A model generated the notes under the pieces. It made no database searches. It was not told the origin of the DNA and saw only the letters and a program-made list of their open reading frames with translations. Below are positions 24,802-34,199 of a stretch of 64,000 nucleotides of DNA, in pieces (position 1 is the stretch's first letter; each line of letters begins with the position of its first letter). The DNA is from Lewinella sp. IMCC34183 (GTDB taxonomy: Bacteria > Bacteroidota > Bacteroidia > Chitinophagales > Saprospiraceae): NCBI RefSeq assembly GCF_003390915.1, contig NZ_QMEM01000002.1, positions 496,001 to 560,000 of the forward strand, given 5' to 3'. The position numbers were made by a program, and so were the translations under genes.

Positions 24802-27345
24802 ATGCGTCTGACACCCACGCTCGTTGTTCTTCTGGTATTGCTCTGCACCTGCGTTCGCGCCCAGGTCGAAACGGCCACGGTGACGGGAAAAGTGACCGAC
24901 CTGGTCACCGATATGCCCGTGGACTTTACTACGGTCTACGTCCGTGGCGCCACCAGCGCCGCCGAGACCAGCGAGACGGGGCGGTACGTCGCCACGGTGC
25001 CCGCCGGGGAAGCCTTCATTCTGGTCTTCAGCCGCATCGGCTACCGGGAGACCGAGGTACCCGTCGCCGAGCTGCCGGCCGGTACCCGCAAGCAGATCGA
25101 CGTGGCCCTGGCCCCCGTGGAGAGCGACCTGGAGGTCATCGTGCGCGAAAGCAAGATCGAGGAGGGTGGTATGGTGCGCGAGGACCCGGCCCAGCTGCGG
25201 CTGCTGCCCTCCGTGACCGGCAACCTGGAGAACCTACTCCCCAGCATCGCCCTGGGCGTCAGTAGCGGCGCCGGCGGCGAGCTCACCAGCCAGTACAACG
25301 TGCGCGGCGGCAACTACGACGAAAACCTGGTGTACGTCAACGACTTCGAGATCTACCGCCCGCAGCTTATCCGGCAAGGACAGCAGGAGGGCCTCACCTT
25401 CGCCAACCCCAAGCTGATGCGCAGCCTGAGCTTCAGCTCGGGGGGCTTCGAGGCACGCTACGGCGACAAGCTCTCCTCGGTACTCGACATTAAGTACAAG
25501 CGGCCCGACAGCACCCGCGCCTCGCTGGAGGCCAGCCTCCTCGGCGGCGGGGCCCACCTGGAGGGCAGCAAGCGGCTGGGCCGCAGCTCCTACCAGCGCC
25601 TGCGCTACCTCGTGGGTGCCCGCTACAAGACGACCCGCTACCTGCTCGGCTCCCTGGAAACGACCGGCGAGTACCTGCCCAACTTCTTCGATATCCAGGC
25701 CTACGTGACCTACGACTTCAGCCGCACCCTGCAACTGGGCCTGCTGGGCAACTACAACCAGAGCGTCTACAACTTCAGTCCGGTACGCCGGGAAACCGCC
25801 TTCGGGGGCTTCTTCGAGACCCTGCAGCTGGTGAGCGTATTCGACGGGGCGGAGCAGGACGACTTCCTGACCCAGATGGGCGGCCTGTCGCTCACCTACA
25901 TCCCCGAGCGGACGGCGAACCCGCTTTTCCTCAAGTTCCTGACCTCGGCCTTCCGCAGCGATGAGAACGAGGGCATCAGTATCGGCGGCCGCTACGTACT
26001 GGGCGAGCTCGACACCGACCTGGGCTCTGACAACTTCGGGGAGATCACCCGCACCGTAGGCACCGGTACCCAGCAGGAGTACGTGCGCAACTTCCTGGAT
26101 ATCCAGGTCTACAACGCCGAACTGCGCGGCGGCCTGGAGATCAACGGCGGCGACGCGACCACCACCCGCGCCCACTTCCTGCAGTGGAGCGTGAAGGCCC
26201 AGCACGAGCGGGTCAACGACTACATTCACGAGTGGGAGCGGCTTGACTCGGCCGGCTACAGCCTACCCTTCGACGAGGACGGCGTGCGGCTCTTCAGCAC
26301 CCTGGATACCGAGAACGAGCTCATCAGCAACCGCTTCAGCGCCTTCTTCCAAGATACCTACACCTGGCGGGAGGAGGACCGCGCCGACATCCGACTCAGC
26401 GCCGGGGTGCGGGCGGTGGCCTGGGACCTGAACAACAACGTCGACGTGAGCCCGCGCGCCCAGCTGCTCTACAAGCCCCTGGGCGGCTCGGCCGACATCA
26501 CCTACAAGCTGGCCGGCGGGCTCTACGTACAGCAGCCGTTCTACCGTGAGATGCGTGCCCCCGACGGCACCGTCAACACCGACCTGCGCAGCCAGAAATC
26601 GCTGCACTTCGTGGGCGGCATCACGAGCGACTTTTACTACGGAAAGCGGAACCCCAAGAAATTCCGCCTCATCACCGAGGCCTACTACAAGTCGCTGTGG
26701 GACCTGGTGAGCTACGAGATCGAGAACGTGCGTATCCAGTACTCGGGCCTCAACGACGCCAGCGGCTACGTGGCGGGCCTCGACTTCCGCCTCAACGGCG
26801 AGTTCGTGCCGGGGGCCGACAGCTGGCTGAACCTGAGCCTGCTGCGGGCCCGCGAACGGCTGCTCGGCGTCGAGCACCGCGAGGTGATCGGCCGCGGTGA
26901 GGACGGCGAGGTGATCGACGAGGTGAAGGAGTACGTGCCACGCCCCACCGATCAGCTGTTTCAGCTGTCGCTCTTCTTCCAAGATTACCTCCGCAATAAC
27001 CCCAACTTCCGCACCCACGTCAACCTGACGGTCGGCGGCGGCCTCCCCTTCGGCATCCAGGGCAACAACACGGTCTACCGCAATACCCTGCGCTTCGACA
27101 CCTACCACCGCATCGACATCGGCTTCAGCCTGCGCCTCTTTGACGAGGCTACCTCCCGCAACCGGGCGACCTCACCGCTGCGCTTCACCCGCTCCACCTA
27201 CCTCAGCCTGGAGGTCTACAATATGATGAACGTCAGCAATCAGGCCGGAAACACCTGGATCAAGACCATCTTCCAGCAGCAATATGCCGTGCCCAACCGA
27301 CTGACGGGGCGGCGGGTAAATCTGCGGTTGTTGGTGGAGATTTAG
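24802..27345 (+). CDS. TonB-dependent receptor with carboxypeptidase-regulatory-like domain
   Basis: 847 residues. Signal peptide (LVVLLVLLCTCVRAQ), then a CarboxypepD_reg-like domain (ATVTGKVTDLVTDMPVDFTT...FSRIGYRETEV, residues ~24-115). The plug follows (ENLLPSIALGVSSGAGGELTSQYNVRGGNYDENLVYVNDFEIY, where the RGG..D..LVYV..F motif is typical), then a large barrel. No SusD-like partner is adjacent, so this is a stand-alone receptor rather than a SusCD pair. The substrate is unknown. The gene has its own promoter and is followed by a GC-rich repeat region. Confidence 0.93.
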   Translation: MRLTPTLVVLLVLLCTCVRAQVETATVTGKVTDLVTDMPVDFTTVYVRGATSAAETSETGRYVATVPAGEAFILVFSRIGYRETEVPVAELPAGTRKQIDVALAPVESDLEVIVRESKIEEGGMVREDPAQLRLLPSVTGNLENLLPSIALGVSSGAGGELTSQYNVRGGNYDENLVYVNDFEIYRPQLIRQGQQEGLTFANPKLMRSLSFSSGGFEARYGDKLSSVLDIKYKRPDSTRASLEASLLGGGAHLEGSKRLGRSSYQRLRYLVGARYKTTRYLLGSLETTGEYLPNFFDIQAYVTYDFSRTLQLGLLGNYNQSVYNFSPVRRETAFGGFFETLQLVSVFDGAEQDDFLTQMGGLSLTYIPERTANPLFLKFLTSAFRSDENEGISIGGRYVLGELDTDLGSDNFGEITRTVGTGTQQEYVRNFLDIQVYNAELRGGLEINGGDATTTRAHFLQWSVKAQHERVNDYIHEWERLDSAGYSLPFDEDGVRLFSTLDTENELISNRFSAFFQDTYTWREEDRADIRLSAGVRAVAWDLNNNVDVSPRAQLLYKPLGGSADITYKLAGGLYVQQPFYREMRAPDGTVNTDLRSQKSLHFVGGITSDFYYGKRNPKKFRLITEAYYKSLWDLVSYEIENVRIQYSGLNDASGYVAGLDFRLNGEFVPGADSWLNLSLLRARERLLGVEHREVIGRGEDGEVIDEVKEYVPRPTDQLFQLSLFFQDYLRNNPNFRTHVNLTVGGGLPFGIQGNNTVYRNTLRFDTYHRIDIGFSLRLFDEATSRNRATSPLRFTRSTYLSLEVYNMMNVSNQAGNTWIKTIFQQQYAVPNRLTGRRVNLRLLVEI

Positions 27346-27418
27346 GAGGTTGTTGCTTTGTTGGGTTGGTGAGTTGTTGCGTTTCTCGCGGGTCTTCAGC
27401 CCCTTGCTTTGCTCGGTC

Positions 27419-27593
27419 AATTCGGGTGGAGCCCCCGGCTTGATCTGTCGATTCGGGTTGAGGGCCTCCGGCCCGATTCCCCGCCGGTAACCGCACGAAA
27501 CCGCGTAGCCACAGGAAACTCGTACCTCTTCGCGCCACCTGTATTCCTCGTTACCGTATTGCCTCCCCGGGTTGAGGGCCTCCGGCCCGATTC
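27419..27593. repeat. GAGGGCCTCCGGCCCGAT repeat, three direct copies
   Basis: GGGTTGAGGGCCTCCGGCCC occurs at 27455 and 27569, each followed by GATTC. A degenerate version with GGGTGGAGCCCCCGGC precedes them at 27419-27443. A fourth copy lies inverted at 27664-27688. All are between the TonB receptor and the MFS gene. Confidence 0.75.
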
Positions 27594-27640
27594 TTTTCCC
27601 GACAACCATACGAGCTTGCGTCATACACATCCTTGCATTG

Positions 27641-27710
27641 CCCCTAGCTTCGCTCGGGTGTGCATCGGGCCGGAGGCCCTCTACCCGGCCCACCCGAGCG
27701 AAGCGAGGGG
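27641..27710. terminator. 20-bp inverted repeat enclosing an inverted repeat copy; bidirectional terminator candidate
   Basis: CCCCTAGCTTCGCTCGGGTG (27641-27660) pairs with 27691-27710 with one mismatch across a 30-nt loop that holds the inverted copy of the GGGCCTCCGGCCC repeat. The position between convergent genes fits a terminator. Confidence 0.5.
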
Positions 27711-27723
27711 TAGGCGAAGCGCG

Positions 27724-27763
27724 GGCAACGCAGTAATTGAGTAACGCAGCAATTCAGCAATCC
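27724..27763. repeat. AACGCAGCAATTCAGCAATCC repeat, left of the MFS gene
   Basis: CAACGCAGTAATTGAGTAACGCAGCAATTC and the following GCAATCC recur in similar form at 29034-29092, so related AT-leaning repeats stand on both sides of the transporter gene. Confidence 0.6.
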
Positions 27764-27775
27764 CCCCCTCCCCCA

Positions 27776-29005
27776 CTACAACCGACCCTCCCGCGGAAAA
27801 GCCACCAGAAAAAACACCGCAGCCGCCACCCCCACGCAGCCCGGCACCAGCCAGATGGACCACCAGTCGTGGGTACCGTCGGGGAGCAGGTGAGCGCTGA
27901 CGGTCGCCCCGGCGATCCAGCTGCCGAGGAAGGCACCGATGCCAAGATTGGCGAAGGAGATCAGGCCCTGAGCGGTATTGCGGAGGTACTTGGGTACGCG
28001 GTTGTTGACGTATATCTGGGCGGCGATGATGATCCAGGCAAAGGCTACTCCCTGCACCACGATACCCGCGTAGAGGAGCCACTCGTTGTCCCCGGGACGC
28101 CCGAGGCCGAAAGCGAAGTAGCGCAGTCCCCAGGCCATCAGTCCCCAGAAAATGATGCTCCGGAAGCGGAAGCGGCGAAAGATGAAGGGCATGGCCAGCA
28201 CCACCCCGATCTCGAACAGCTGTCCCAGGGCCATCTTGGCGGCCGCGGCCGGCCAGCCGACCTCGTTGAGGAAGGGGTTCAGGAAGCTGTAGTAGAAGGA
28301 CGAAGGAATACAACTCGCCAGCAGGGCGATGAGCAGCACGATCATGCCCCGTTCCCGGACGATGCCGCGCACCTCCTCCCCCCGCAGCGTAGTCCAGTTG
28401 AAACCGGGCTCGGGCGGTGTATGCGGCAGCAGCAGGGAGTAGGCGGCCAGCAGCAGGCCGGTAAGGCCGCCGGCGAGGATCGGCAGTGGGGAGTTTTCCA
28501 CGTTAAAGACGCTCAGCGCGACCCCCACCAGCATGAAGGACACCGTGCCCCACACCCGGATCAGCGGGTACTGCTGCGCCGGTCGCTCCAGGTGGTAGAA
28601 GCACATCGCCGCCGCCAGGCTGAAGGTGGGTATAAAGCACAGGTTAAACAGCAGCATCCACCCGTAAAACCACGGAAAGCTGACCGTGAAGTAGCAGGCA
28701 ATGAGCGCGCTCCCCCCCACCGTATTGAGTACCCCCATGAGGCGCTCGGAGGGGTAGCTGCGGTCGGCGAGATAACCCATCAGGGGCGGGGCCACCGTAG
28801 CCGCGATGGCGTTGGTGGCGTAGATCATTCCTACCTGCAGCCCCGTAAAGTGCAGGCTCTCGAGCAGGTAGGTACCCAGGTTGATCAACCAGCTGGCCCA
28901 GACCGCAAACTGCAGGAAGAGCAGCCCGGAAAGGCGAGTGCGCAGAAACGAAGTGGGTGGGGCGGCGGGGGTGATGGTCGGAGGGGATTTATCTGGGTGG
29001 TGCAT
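27776..29005 (-). CDS. MFS transporter, nucleoside:H+ symporter family
   Basis: 409 residues and about 12 membrane helices. The start at 29005 (MHHPDKSPPT) is preferred over 29044, whose extra 13 residues fall in repeat sequence. Typical nucleoside-symporter features are seen: RLSGLLFLQFAVWASWLINLGTYL at helix 1, GLQVGMIYATNAIAATVAPPLMGYLADR, and the C-terminal IYVNNRVPKYLRNTAQGLISFANLGIG. Likely an inner membrane nucleoside importer. Flanked by similar direct repeats. Confidence 0.88.
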   Translation of the reverse strand: MHHPDKSPPTITPAAPPTSFLRTRLSGLLFLQFAVWASWLINLGTYLLESLHFTGLQVGMIYATNAIAATVAPPLMGYLADRSYPSERLMGVLNTVGGSALIACYFTVSFPWFYGWMLLFNLCFIPTFSLAAAMCFYHLERPAQQYPLIRVWGTVSFMLVGVALSVFNVENSPLPILAGGLTGLLLAAYSLLLPHTPPEPGFNWTTLRGEEVRGIVRERGMIVLLIALLASCIPSSFYYSFLNPFLNEVGWPAAAAKMALGQLFEIGVVLAMPFIFRRFRFRSIIFWGLMAWGLRYFAFGLGRPGDNEWLLYAGIVVQGVAFAWIIIAAQIYVNNRVPKYLRNTAQGLISFANLGIGAFLGSWIAGATVSAHLLPDGTHDWWSIWLVPGCVGVAAAVFFLVAFPREGRL

Positions 29006-29033
29006 TGCTGCGTTGCTGCGTTGCGTGCAGGAC

Positions 29034-29092
29034 CTGCGGGCCAACGCAGCAATTCACCAATTCAGCAATCCACCAATTCACAATTCACCAAA
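29034..29092. repeat. CAACGCAGCAATTC repeat, right of the MFS gene
   Basis: CCAACGCAGCAATTCACCAA and a following TTCAGCAATCC resemble 27724-27763; a run of CAATTCACC units follows. It may be the trace of an insertion of the transporter segment or simply the same intergenic repeat used twice. Confidence 0.55.
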
Positions 29093-29104
29093 ACAACTCA
29101 GTCC

Positions 29105-30790
29105 TCAGCCAAAAAGGCGCTCCCCTACCCGATCGGCGATCTTCTTCACGACGCCGTCCTCGAAGGGATTTTCCAGGCCGGCCAGCTTGACGAGCTCCAG
29201 GAAGGACTGCGAGCCGCCGGCTTTGCACAGCTTGACGTAGTCGGCCCAGGCGGAGGCGTGGTCCTTCTCGTCCTTGAGCAGGAACTGGAAGGCACAGATC
29301 TGCGCCAGGCAGTAGTCGATGTAGTAGAACGGGACGCTGAAGATGTGGCCCTGGCTCTGCCAGAAGGTGCCCGCCTGCAGGTGATCGTTGTCGGAGTAGT
29401 CGAGGTGCGGCAGGTAGGCGGCCTCCATCCGCTTCCAGATGGCGTTGCGGCCGGCGTTATCGAGGTCGGGGTTCTCGTAGACGTGGTGCTGGAACTCGTC
29501 GACCGCGCAGCCGTACGGCAGGAAGCGGAAGGCCCCCGCCAGGTGACTGTAGTAGTACTTCTCGGTATCGGCCCCGAAGAAGCCCTCCATCCAGGGGTAG
29601 GTGAAGAACTCCATGCTCATCGAGTGGATCTCGGCGGCGTCGAAGGTGGGCCAGTTATACTCCATCGGCCGTTGGTCACGGCTGCTGTAGACCTGGAAGG
29701 CGTGGCCAAACTCGTGGGTGAGCACGTCGATGTCGTGGCTGGTGCCGTTGAAGTTGCTGAAGATGTATGGTGCCTGGTGCTCGTTGACGAAGGTGCAGTA
29801 GCCGCCGGGTGCCTTGCCATCCTTGGCTTCGAGGTCCATGAGCTTGCGGTCCTGGAGGACGCGGAAGAAATCGCCGGTCTCCTGGCTGAGCTCCTGGTAC
29901 ATGCGGTCGGCGTGGGCCACGATCTCCGCCGGACTGCCCGTGGGCTTGGGGTTGCCGTCGGGAAAGCGGAAGGACAGGTCGTAGTAGTGGAGACGCTCCA
30001 CACCGATGCGTTCGCGCTGCCGCTCGTACAGGCGCTGGGCCACGGGTACGATGTACTCCCGGACCTGCCGGCGGAAGTTGGCCACCTCCTCGGGTCCGTA
30101 GTCGGTCCGGTTCATGTTGGCATAGCCGAGGCCGACGTAGTTATCGTAGTCGAGCTTGTGCGCCATGGTAGTTCGCAGTTTCACCATTTCGGCGTAGATG
30201 TCCTCCAGTCGCTGGCGGTTGTCGGCGAACCAGTTCCACTTGGCGGTGCTGGCCTCCTTGCGCTTCTCGCGGTCGGCCACCTGCTCCAGCGGCGTGATGC
30301 TGGAGAGGTTGTACGTCTTGCCGTCCACCTCGATCTCGGCACCGCCGCGCAGCTGGGTGAATTCGCTGCTGAGCTTGTTGACTTCCTGCAGTTCGGCCAG
30401 GATCTCCGGGCGGAAAGTATTGATACTGAGAGTGGCCGAGTCGAACAGCTGCTGCCCGAAGTGGGCCTCCAACGCCGCGCGGTGCGGATTGTCCAGCAGG
30501 ACCCGGTAGTAGTCTACCCGCCACTGCTCGGTGCGCGGCAGGTGGTTGTCGAACCAGTCCTTCTCCTCCCGGTAGAATTCGTCCTTGGTATTGATGCTGT
30601 AGCGGATATAGCCAATGTTGTAGGCGGTAGCTACACTGGCGCGGATGGCGTCAATCTGCTCTACGGCAGCCACGGCGTCGTTGACGGTCTCGGCGGTCTT
30701 GAGTTCCTCGAGGACCTGGTTAAAGGCGGTTTCGAGGCGGTCCAGATCGGGGCGCTGGTATTCGAATTCGGGGAAGGTTAGTTGCGACAT
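29105..30790 (-). CDS. M3 family oligoendopeptidase
   Basis: 561 residues, cytoplasmic (no signal), of the PepF group of zinc peptidases that cleave oligopeptides. The zinc motif is LTHEFGHAFQVYSS, with HEFGH as HExxH, and the downstream DAAEIHSMSMEFFTYPW carries the third ligand Glu. The long helical N-terminal domain (QRPDLDRLETAFNQVLEEL) is usual. Monocistronic, with its own promoter region shared divergently with rpoN. Confidence 0.95.
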   Translation of the reverse strand: MSQLTFPEFEYQRPDLDRLETAFNQVLEELKTAETVNDAVAAVEQIDAIRASVATAYNIGYIRYSINTKDEFYREEKDWFDNHLPRTEQWRVDYYRVLLDNPHRAALEAHFGQQLFDSATLSINTFRPEILAELQEVNKLSSEFTQLRGGAEIEVDGKTYNLSSITPLEQVADREKRKEASTAKWNWFADNRQRLEDIYAEMVKLRTTMAHKLDYDNYVGLGYANMNRTDYGPEEVANFRRQVREYIVPVAQRLYERQRERIGVERLHYYDLSFRFPDGNPKPTGSPAEIVAHADRMYQELSQETGDFFRVLQDRKLMDLEAKDGKAPGGYCTFVNEHQAPYIFSNFNGTSHDIDVLTHEFGHAFQVYSSRDQRPMEYNWPTFDAAEIHSMSMEFFTYPWMEGFFGADTEKYYYSHLAGAFRFLPYGCAVDEFQHHVYENPDLDNAGRNAIWKRMEAAYLPHLDYSDNDHLQAGTFWQSQGHIFSVPFYYIDYCLAQICAFQFLLKDEKDHASAWADYVKLCKAGGSQSFLELVKLAGLENPFEDGVVKKIADRVGERLFG

Positions 30791-31177
30791 GCCATGTAGA
30801 CAACTGGTAGGGCTAGTAGGTTTGGGGGTAGGTTACTGCATAAACGGGGCAGGGGGCTACGGATCCAACGTATTGGCCCGGCGGCCATATGGCAAGGGCG
30901 GAAACGCAGGTGCGGGGTTCGGACCGAACCGAAACCGGCCCCTGGTTGCTGTCCGGACGGGGACAGTCCCGCGCAGGCTAATTCATATCGGTGACGTAGC
31001 GGCTCTGATTCCTGGGTGGTGTTCCTATATTGCCCGGCCGCCACTCCCGTTTCCCCGGGTCCGTACGGTTCCGGAAGCGGCACCGCACCCGCGCGCCGCC
31101 GCCCGAACGTCGCCGGGGAAGGAAATCCCGTCCGCCCTGAACTGAACACTTACCTTCCCGCGTTTCGTTTTTCTACT
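30791..31177. other. Divergent promoter region between pepF and rpoN
   Basis: 387 bp without a credible gene. It holds two copies of the GC-rich upstream element in opposite orientation, at 30896-30917 (facing pepF) and 31081-31104 (facing rpoN). TACCTTCC at 31151-31158 may be the rpoN -7 box. Confidence 0.55.
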
Positions 31178-32677
31178 ATGCTAGGCCAGTCGCTCAAACA
31201 GTCGCAGCTCCAGAAGCTCAGCCCCCGGCAGATTCAGCTCATGCAGCTGATGCAGCTCCCGCTGTACGAGCTCGAGCAGCGGGTCAAGGAGGAGCTGGAG
31301 CGCAACCCCACCCTGGAAGAGGCCGTGCCCGAGCCCGACGGGCTGCCCGACCGCGACGCCCAGGAGCTGGACCAGGCCGAGGGCGGCGACGACCCCTTCG
31401 AAATGGAGGAACTCTTCCAGCAGTATGTCGACGACGACCCCACCAACTACCAGCAGAACGGCAACAGCGACGATACCTACGACGCCCCGGGCAGCTACAC
31501 CGCCGACGAGAATTCCTTCTTCGAGTACCTGGAGGGCCAGCTCGCCAATCTCGAATTCGATACCGCCCTGGACCGCACCATCGCCCTGCAGATCATCGGC
31601 AACCTCGACGACGACGGCTACCTGCAGCGGCTGCCCAGCGCCATCGCCGACGACCTGCTGATCAACTACGACCTGGAGGTGGACACCCGCCGCATCAAGC
31701 AGGTGCTGCGCACGGTACAGTCGCTCGAGCCCCCCGGCCTGGCCGCCCGCAACCTCCGCGAGTGCCTGCTGCTGCAACTAAACCACAAGGTCGACACCGG
31801 CGACGAGCTCGACGACCACCAGTTCGCCGACCTCATCCTGGCGCAGACTATCATCCGCGACCACTTCGAGCTGTTCAGCAAGAAGCACTACGACAAGCTG
31901 CGCGACAAGCTCGAGGTCGACGAGGACGAGCTCCGCGATGCCCTCGGCGAGATCCTCAAGCTCAACCCCAAGCCCGCCAGCGGCCTGAGCGGGCGGGCCG
32001 GCGGGCGCGCGGCCCGGGTGGTGGTGCCCGACTTCCTGGTTACCGTCGACGACGGCGAGCTCAAGCTGAGCCTGACCGCCCGCAACGCCCCCGACCTGAA
32101 GATCAACGACTATTACCAGGAACAGCTGGCCGAGTACCGCCGCAAGCAGAAGGAATCCGGAAAGCTCACCACCGCCCAGAAGCAGGCCGCCGGCTTTATC
32201 CGGCAGAATATCGACTCCGCCCACTGGTTCATCGAGGCCATCCAGCAGCGGCAGCAGACGCTCTACAGCGTGATGCACGCCATCGTGCGCTACCAGGAAG
32301 CCTTCTTCCGCACCGGAGACCTGAAAATGCTGCGGCCGATGATCCTGAAGGACATCGCCGGTCCCACCGAGCTCGATATCAGTACCGTGAGCCGGGTGGT
32401 GAACTCGAAATTCGTACAGACCGACTTCGGCACCTACTCCCTGCGCGACTTCTTCAGCGAAGGCATGACCAACGAGGAGGGCGAGGAAGTGAGCACCACC
32501 CAGGTCAAGAAAGTACTCGGCGAGATCATCGCCGGAGAGAACAAGCGTAAGCCCCTCAACGACAGCAAACTGCAACGCGCCCTGAAAGATGCCGGCTACG
32601 AGATCGCCCGCCGCACCGTAGCCAAGTACCGCGAGCAGCTCGGCCTGCCGGTGGCCCGCCTGCGCAAGGAATTATGA
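31178..32677 (+). CDS. rpoN: RNA polymerase sigma-54 factor
   Basis: 499 residues from ATG 31178. The N-terminal activator-interacting region is LKQSQLQKLSPRQIQLMQLM with LPLYELEQRVKEELERNP. An acidic linker, the core-binding domain (ASGLSGRAGGRAARVVVPDF) and the HTH (TELDISTVSRVVNSKFVQTDFGTYSLRDFFSEG) follow. ARRTVAKYRE near the C-terminus is the RpoN box that reads the -24 element. The enhancer-binding activators needed for its use are not in this window. First gene of a run with the GNAT and GT2 genes. Confidence 0.97.
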   Translation: MLGQSLKQSQLQKLSPRQIQLMQLMQLPLYELEQRVKEELERNPTLEEAVPEPDGLPDRDAQELDQAEGGDDPFEMEELFQQYVDDDPTNYQQNGNSDDTYDAPGSYTADENSFFEYLEGQLANLEFDTALDRTIALQIIGNLDDDGYLQRLPSAIADDLLINYDLEVDTRRIKQVLRTVQSLEPPGLAARNLRECLLLQLNHKVDTGDELDDHQFADLILAQTIIRDHFELFSKKHYDKLRDKLEVDEDELRDALGEILKLNPKPASGLSGRAGGRAARVVVPDFLVTVDDGELKLSLTARNAPDLKINDYYQEQLAEYRRKQKESGKLTTAQKQAAGFIRQNIDSAHWFIEAIQQRQQTLYSVMHAIVRYQEAFFRTGDLKMLRPMILKDIAGPTELDISTVSRVVNSKFVQTDFGTYSLRDFFSEGMTNEEGEEVSTTQVKKVLGEIIAGENKRKPLNDSKLQRALKDAGYEIARRTVAKYREQLGLPVARLRKEL

Positions 32678-32730
32678 GGGAACATCTGTGCGTGCGCGAC
32701 GTACTATTGCACTCCGCAAAACGCAAGCCT

Positions 32731-33024
32731 ATGTCCATGTCCAGCGACACCGTAGTCAATAATGAGGCCAAGAACCAGTTCGAGATCGAATCCGGCAGCC
32801 AGAAATCCAAACTGCAGTACCGCCTGACCGGCGACGGCCGGATCGACCTCGTCCACACCGAAGTCCCCGAAGACCTTACCGGACAGGGCCTCGGCAGCTC
32901 GCTCGTCGTGGCGGCCCTCAAGTACGCCCGCGACAATGACCTCCAGGCCATCCCCTCCTGCCCCTTCGTGGCCAGCTATGTGGAGCGTCACCCGGAGTGG
33001 AACGACGTGGTCACCGAGCCCTAG
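32731..33024 (+). CDS. Small GNAT-like N-acetyltransferase (YjdJ/COG2388 type)
   Basis: 97 residues from ATG 32731; the longer frame would overlap the end of rpoN. The whole chain is the short GNAT form: FEIESGSQKSKLQYRL, DLVHTEVPEDLTGQGLGSSLVVAALKYAR with the acetyl-CoA loop, and IPSCPFVASYVERHPEW with the conserved Cys. Substrate unknown. It follows rpoN by 53 bp and precedes the glycosyltransferase by 3 bp. Confidence 0.9.
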   Translation: MSMSSDTVVNNEAKNQFEIESGSQKSKLQYRLTGDGRIDLVHTEVPEDLTGQGLGSSLVVAALKYARDNDLQAIPSCPFVASYVERHPEWNDVVTEP

Positions 33025-33027
33025 CCC

Positions 33028-34125
33028 ATGCTGCTACTCCTGCTGGTTGCCACGGCCGTCCAGCTCCTCGTCTGGGGGTTCATTTTTCTCCCCGCCCTCA
33101 GCGGCTCCGTGTCCGGCGCCCCCCATGAGCGGCCGGTATCGATCGTCGTCTGCTTTCGCAACGAGGCCGCGCGCATCGTCGACTGCCTCACGGCCCTCCT
33201 AGCACAGGAGCACGCGGAACTCGAGATCATCGCCGTCGACGACCACTCTGATGACGAAACGGCCGACTTGATCCAGCAACTGGCGGCGGACCACCCGCAG
33301 CTGCGTATGGTGCGCCCCGACTTTTCCCGCCCGGGTAAGAAGGACGCCCTGAGCACCGGCATCGCCGCGGCCCGTCATCCCCTGTTGCTACTCACCGACG
33401 CCGACTGCCGGCCCGTGGGCACCGACTGGGTCACCCGCATGACCGCCCCCCTGGCGGCGGAGACGGCCGATACGGTCCTCGGCTGCTCCCCCTACCGCCG
33501 CACGCCGGGGGTGCTCAACTTCTGGCAGCGCTTCGAGGCCACGCAGACGGTACTGCAGTACCAGGGCCTGGCTCGGCTGGGCCTACCGTACATGGGGGTG
33601 GGCCGCAACTTGGCGTACACCAGGGAGTTCTTCACCGCCGCCGACGGCTTCACGGAGCACCTCAGCCTGCCGGGCGGCGACGACGACCTGCTGATCAACC
33701 GCCACGCCACCCCTACCCGCACCGCCCGCGCGACGCAACCCGGCAGCTGGACCGTCTCAGAGCCGTCCGTGAGCTGGGAAAATTACATCTATCGCAAGGT
33801 GCGTCACCAGTCGGTAGGCTTCCACTACCGGCGGCGGCACCAGCTGCTGCTGAGTGCGATCGCTCTCAGCCACGGCCTGTTCTACCTGGGGGGCCTAGTA
33901 CTGTTGCTCACCCCGGTCTGGTCGTGGGCCCTGGCGCTGTACGGCCTGCGGGCCGTGCTGGTGGTGGCTACCTACGTGCGGGCCCCCGTCGCCGACTTCC
34001 TGGGCGGGGCCGCGGGTGCGGGGAAGGTGGGACGGATTCCGGCGCTGCTGGTTGCCGATGCCCTGTATTCCTTCTACTATTTGTTCCTGCTCTTCGCCAC
34101 CTTTTCCGACCGGCGCAGCTGGTAG
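33028..34125 (+). CDS. Family 2 glycosyltransferase
   Basis: 365 residues. One N-terminal membrane helix, then the GT-A domain: VSIVVCFRNEAARIVDCL, IIAVDDHSDDETADLI (nucleotide-sugar binding), LLLTDADCRP (DxD metal site) and GGDDDLLINR (probable catalytic Asp region). The acceptor-side motif Q/RxxRW is replaced by RKVRHQSVGFHYR. Three or four helices follow at the C-terminus. A processive or membrane-linked transfer to an envelope glycan is likely; the product is unknown. Confidence 0.92.
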   Translation: MLLLLLVATAVQLLVWGFIFLPALSGSVSGAPHERPVSIVVCFRNEAARIVDCLTALLAQEHAELEIIAVDDHSDDETADLIQQLAADHPQLRMVRPDFSRPGKKDALSTGIAAARHPLLLLTDADCRPVGTDWVTRMTAPLAAETADTVLGCSPYRRTPGVLNFWQRFEATQTVLQYQGLARLGLPYMGVGRNLAYTREFFTAADGFTEHLSLPGGDDDLLINRHATPTRTARATQPGSWTVSEPSVSWENYIYRKVRHQSVGFHYRRRHQLLLSAIALSHGLFYLGGLVLLLTPVWSWALALYGLRAVLVVATYVRAPVADFLGGAAGAGKVGRIPALLVADALYSFYYLFLLFATFSDRRSW

Positions 34126-34199
34126 GCCGCCACACCGACACCGATGGCCCGGTGGGCTGCCCTATCTTCCGCCCCCGTTACCCAGCAAGTACATTCTCT

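Noticed and set aside
27737-30781. 1014-codon plus-strand frame across the MFS and pepF genes
   Set aside because: Runs antisense through two clear genes and shows no domain.
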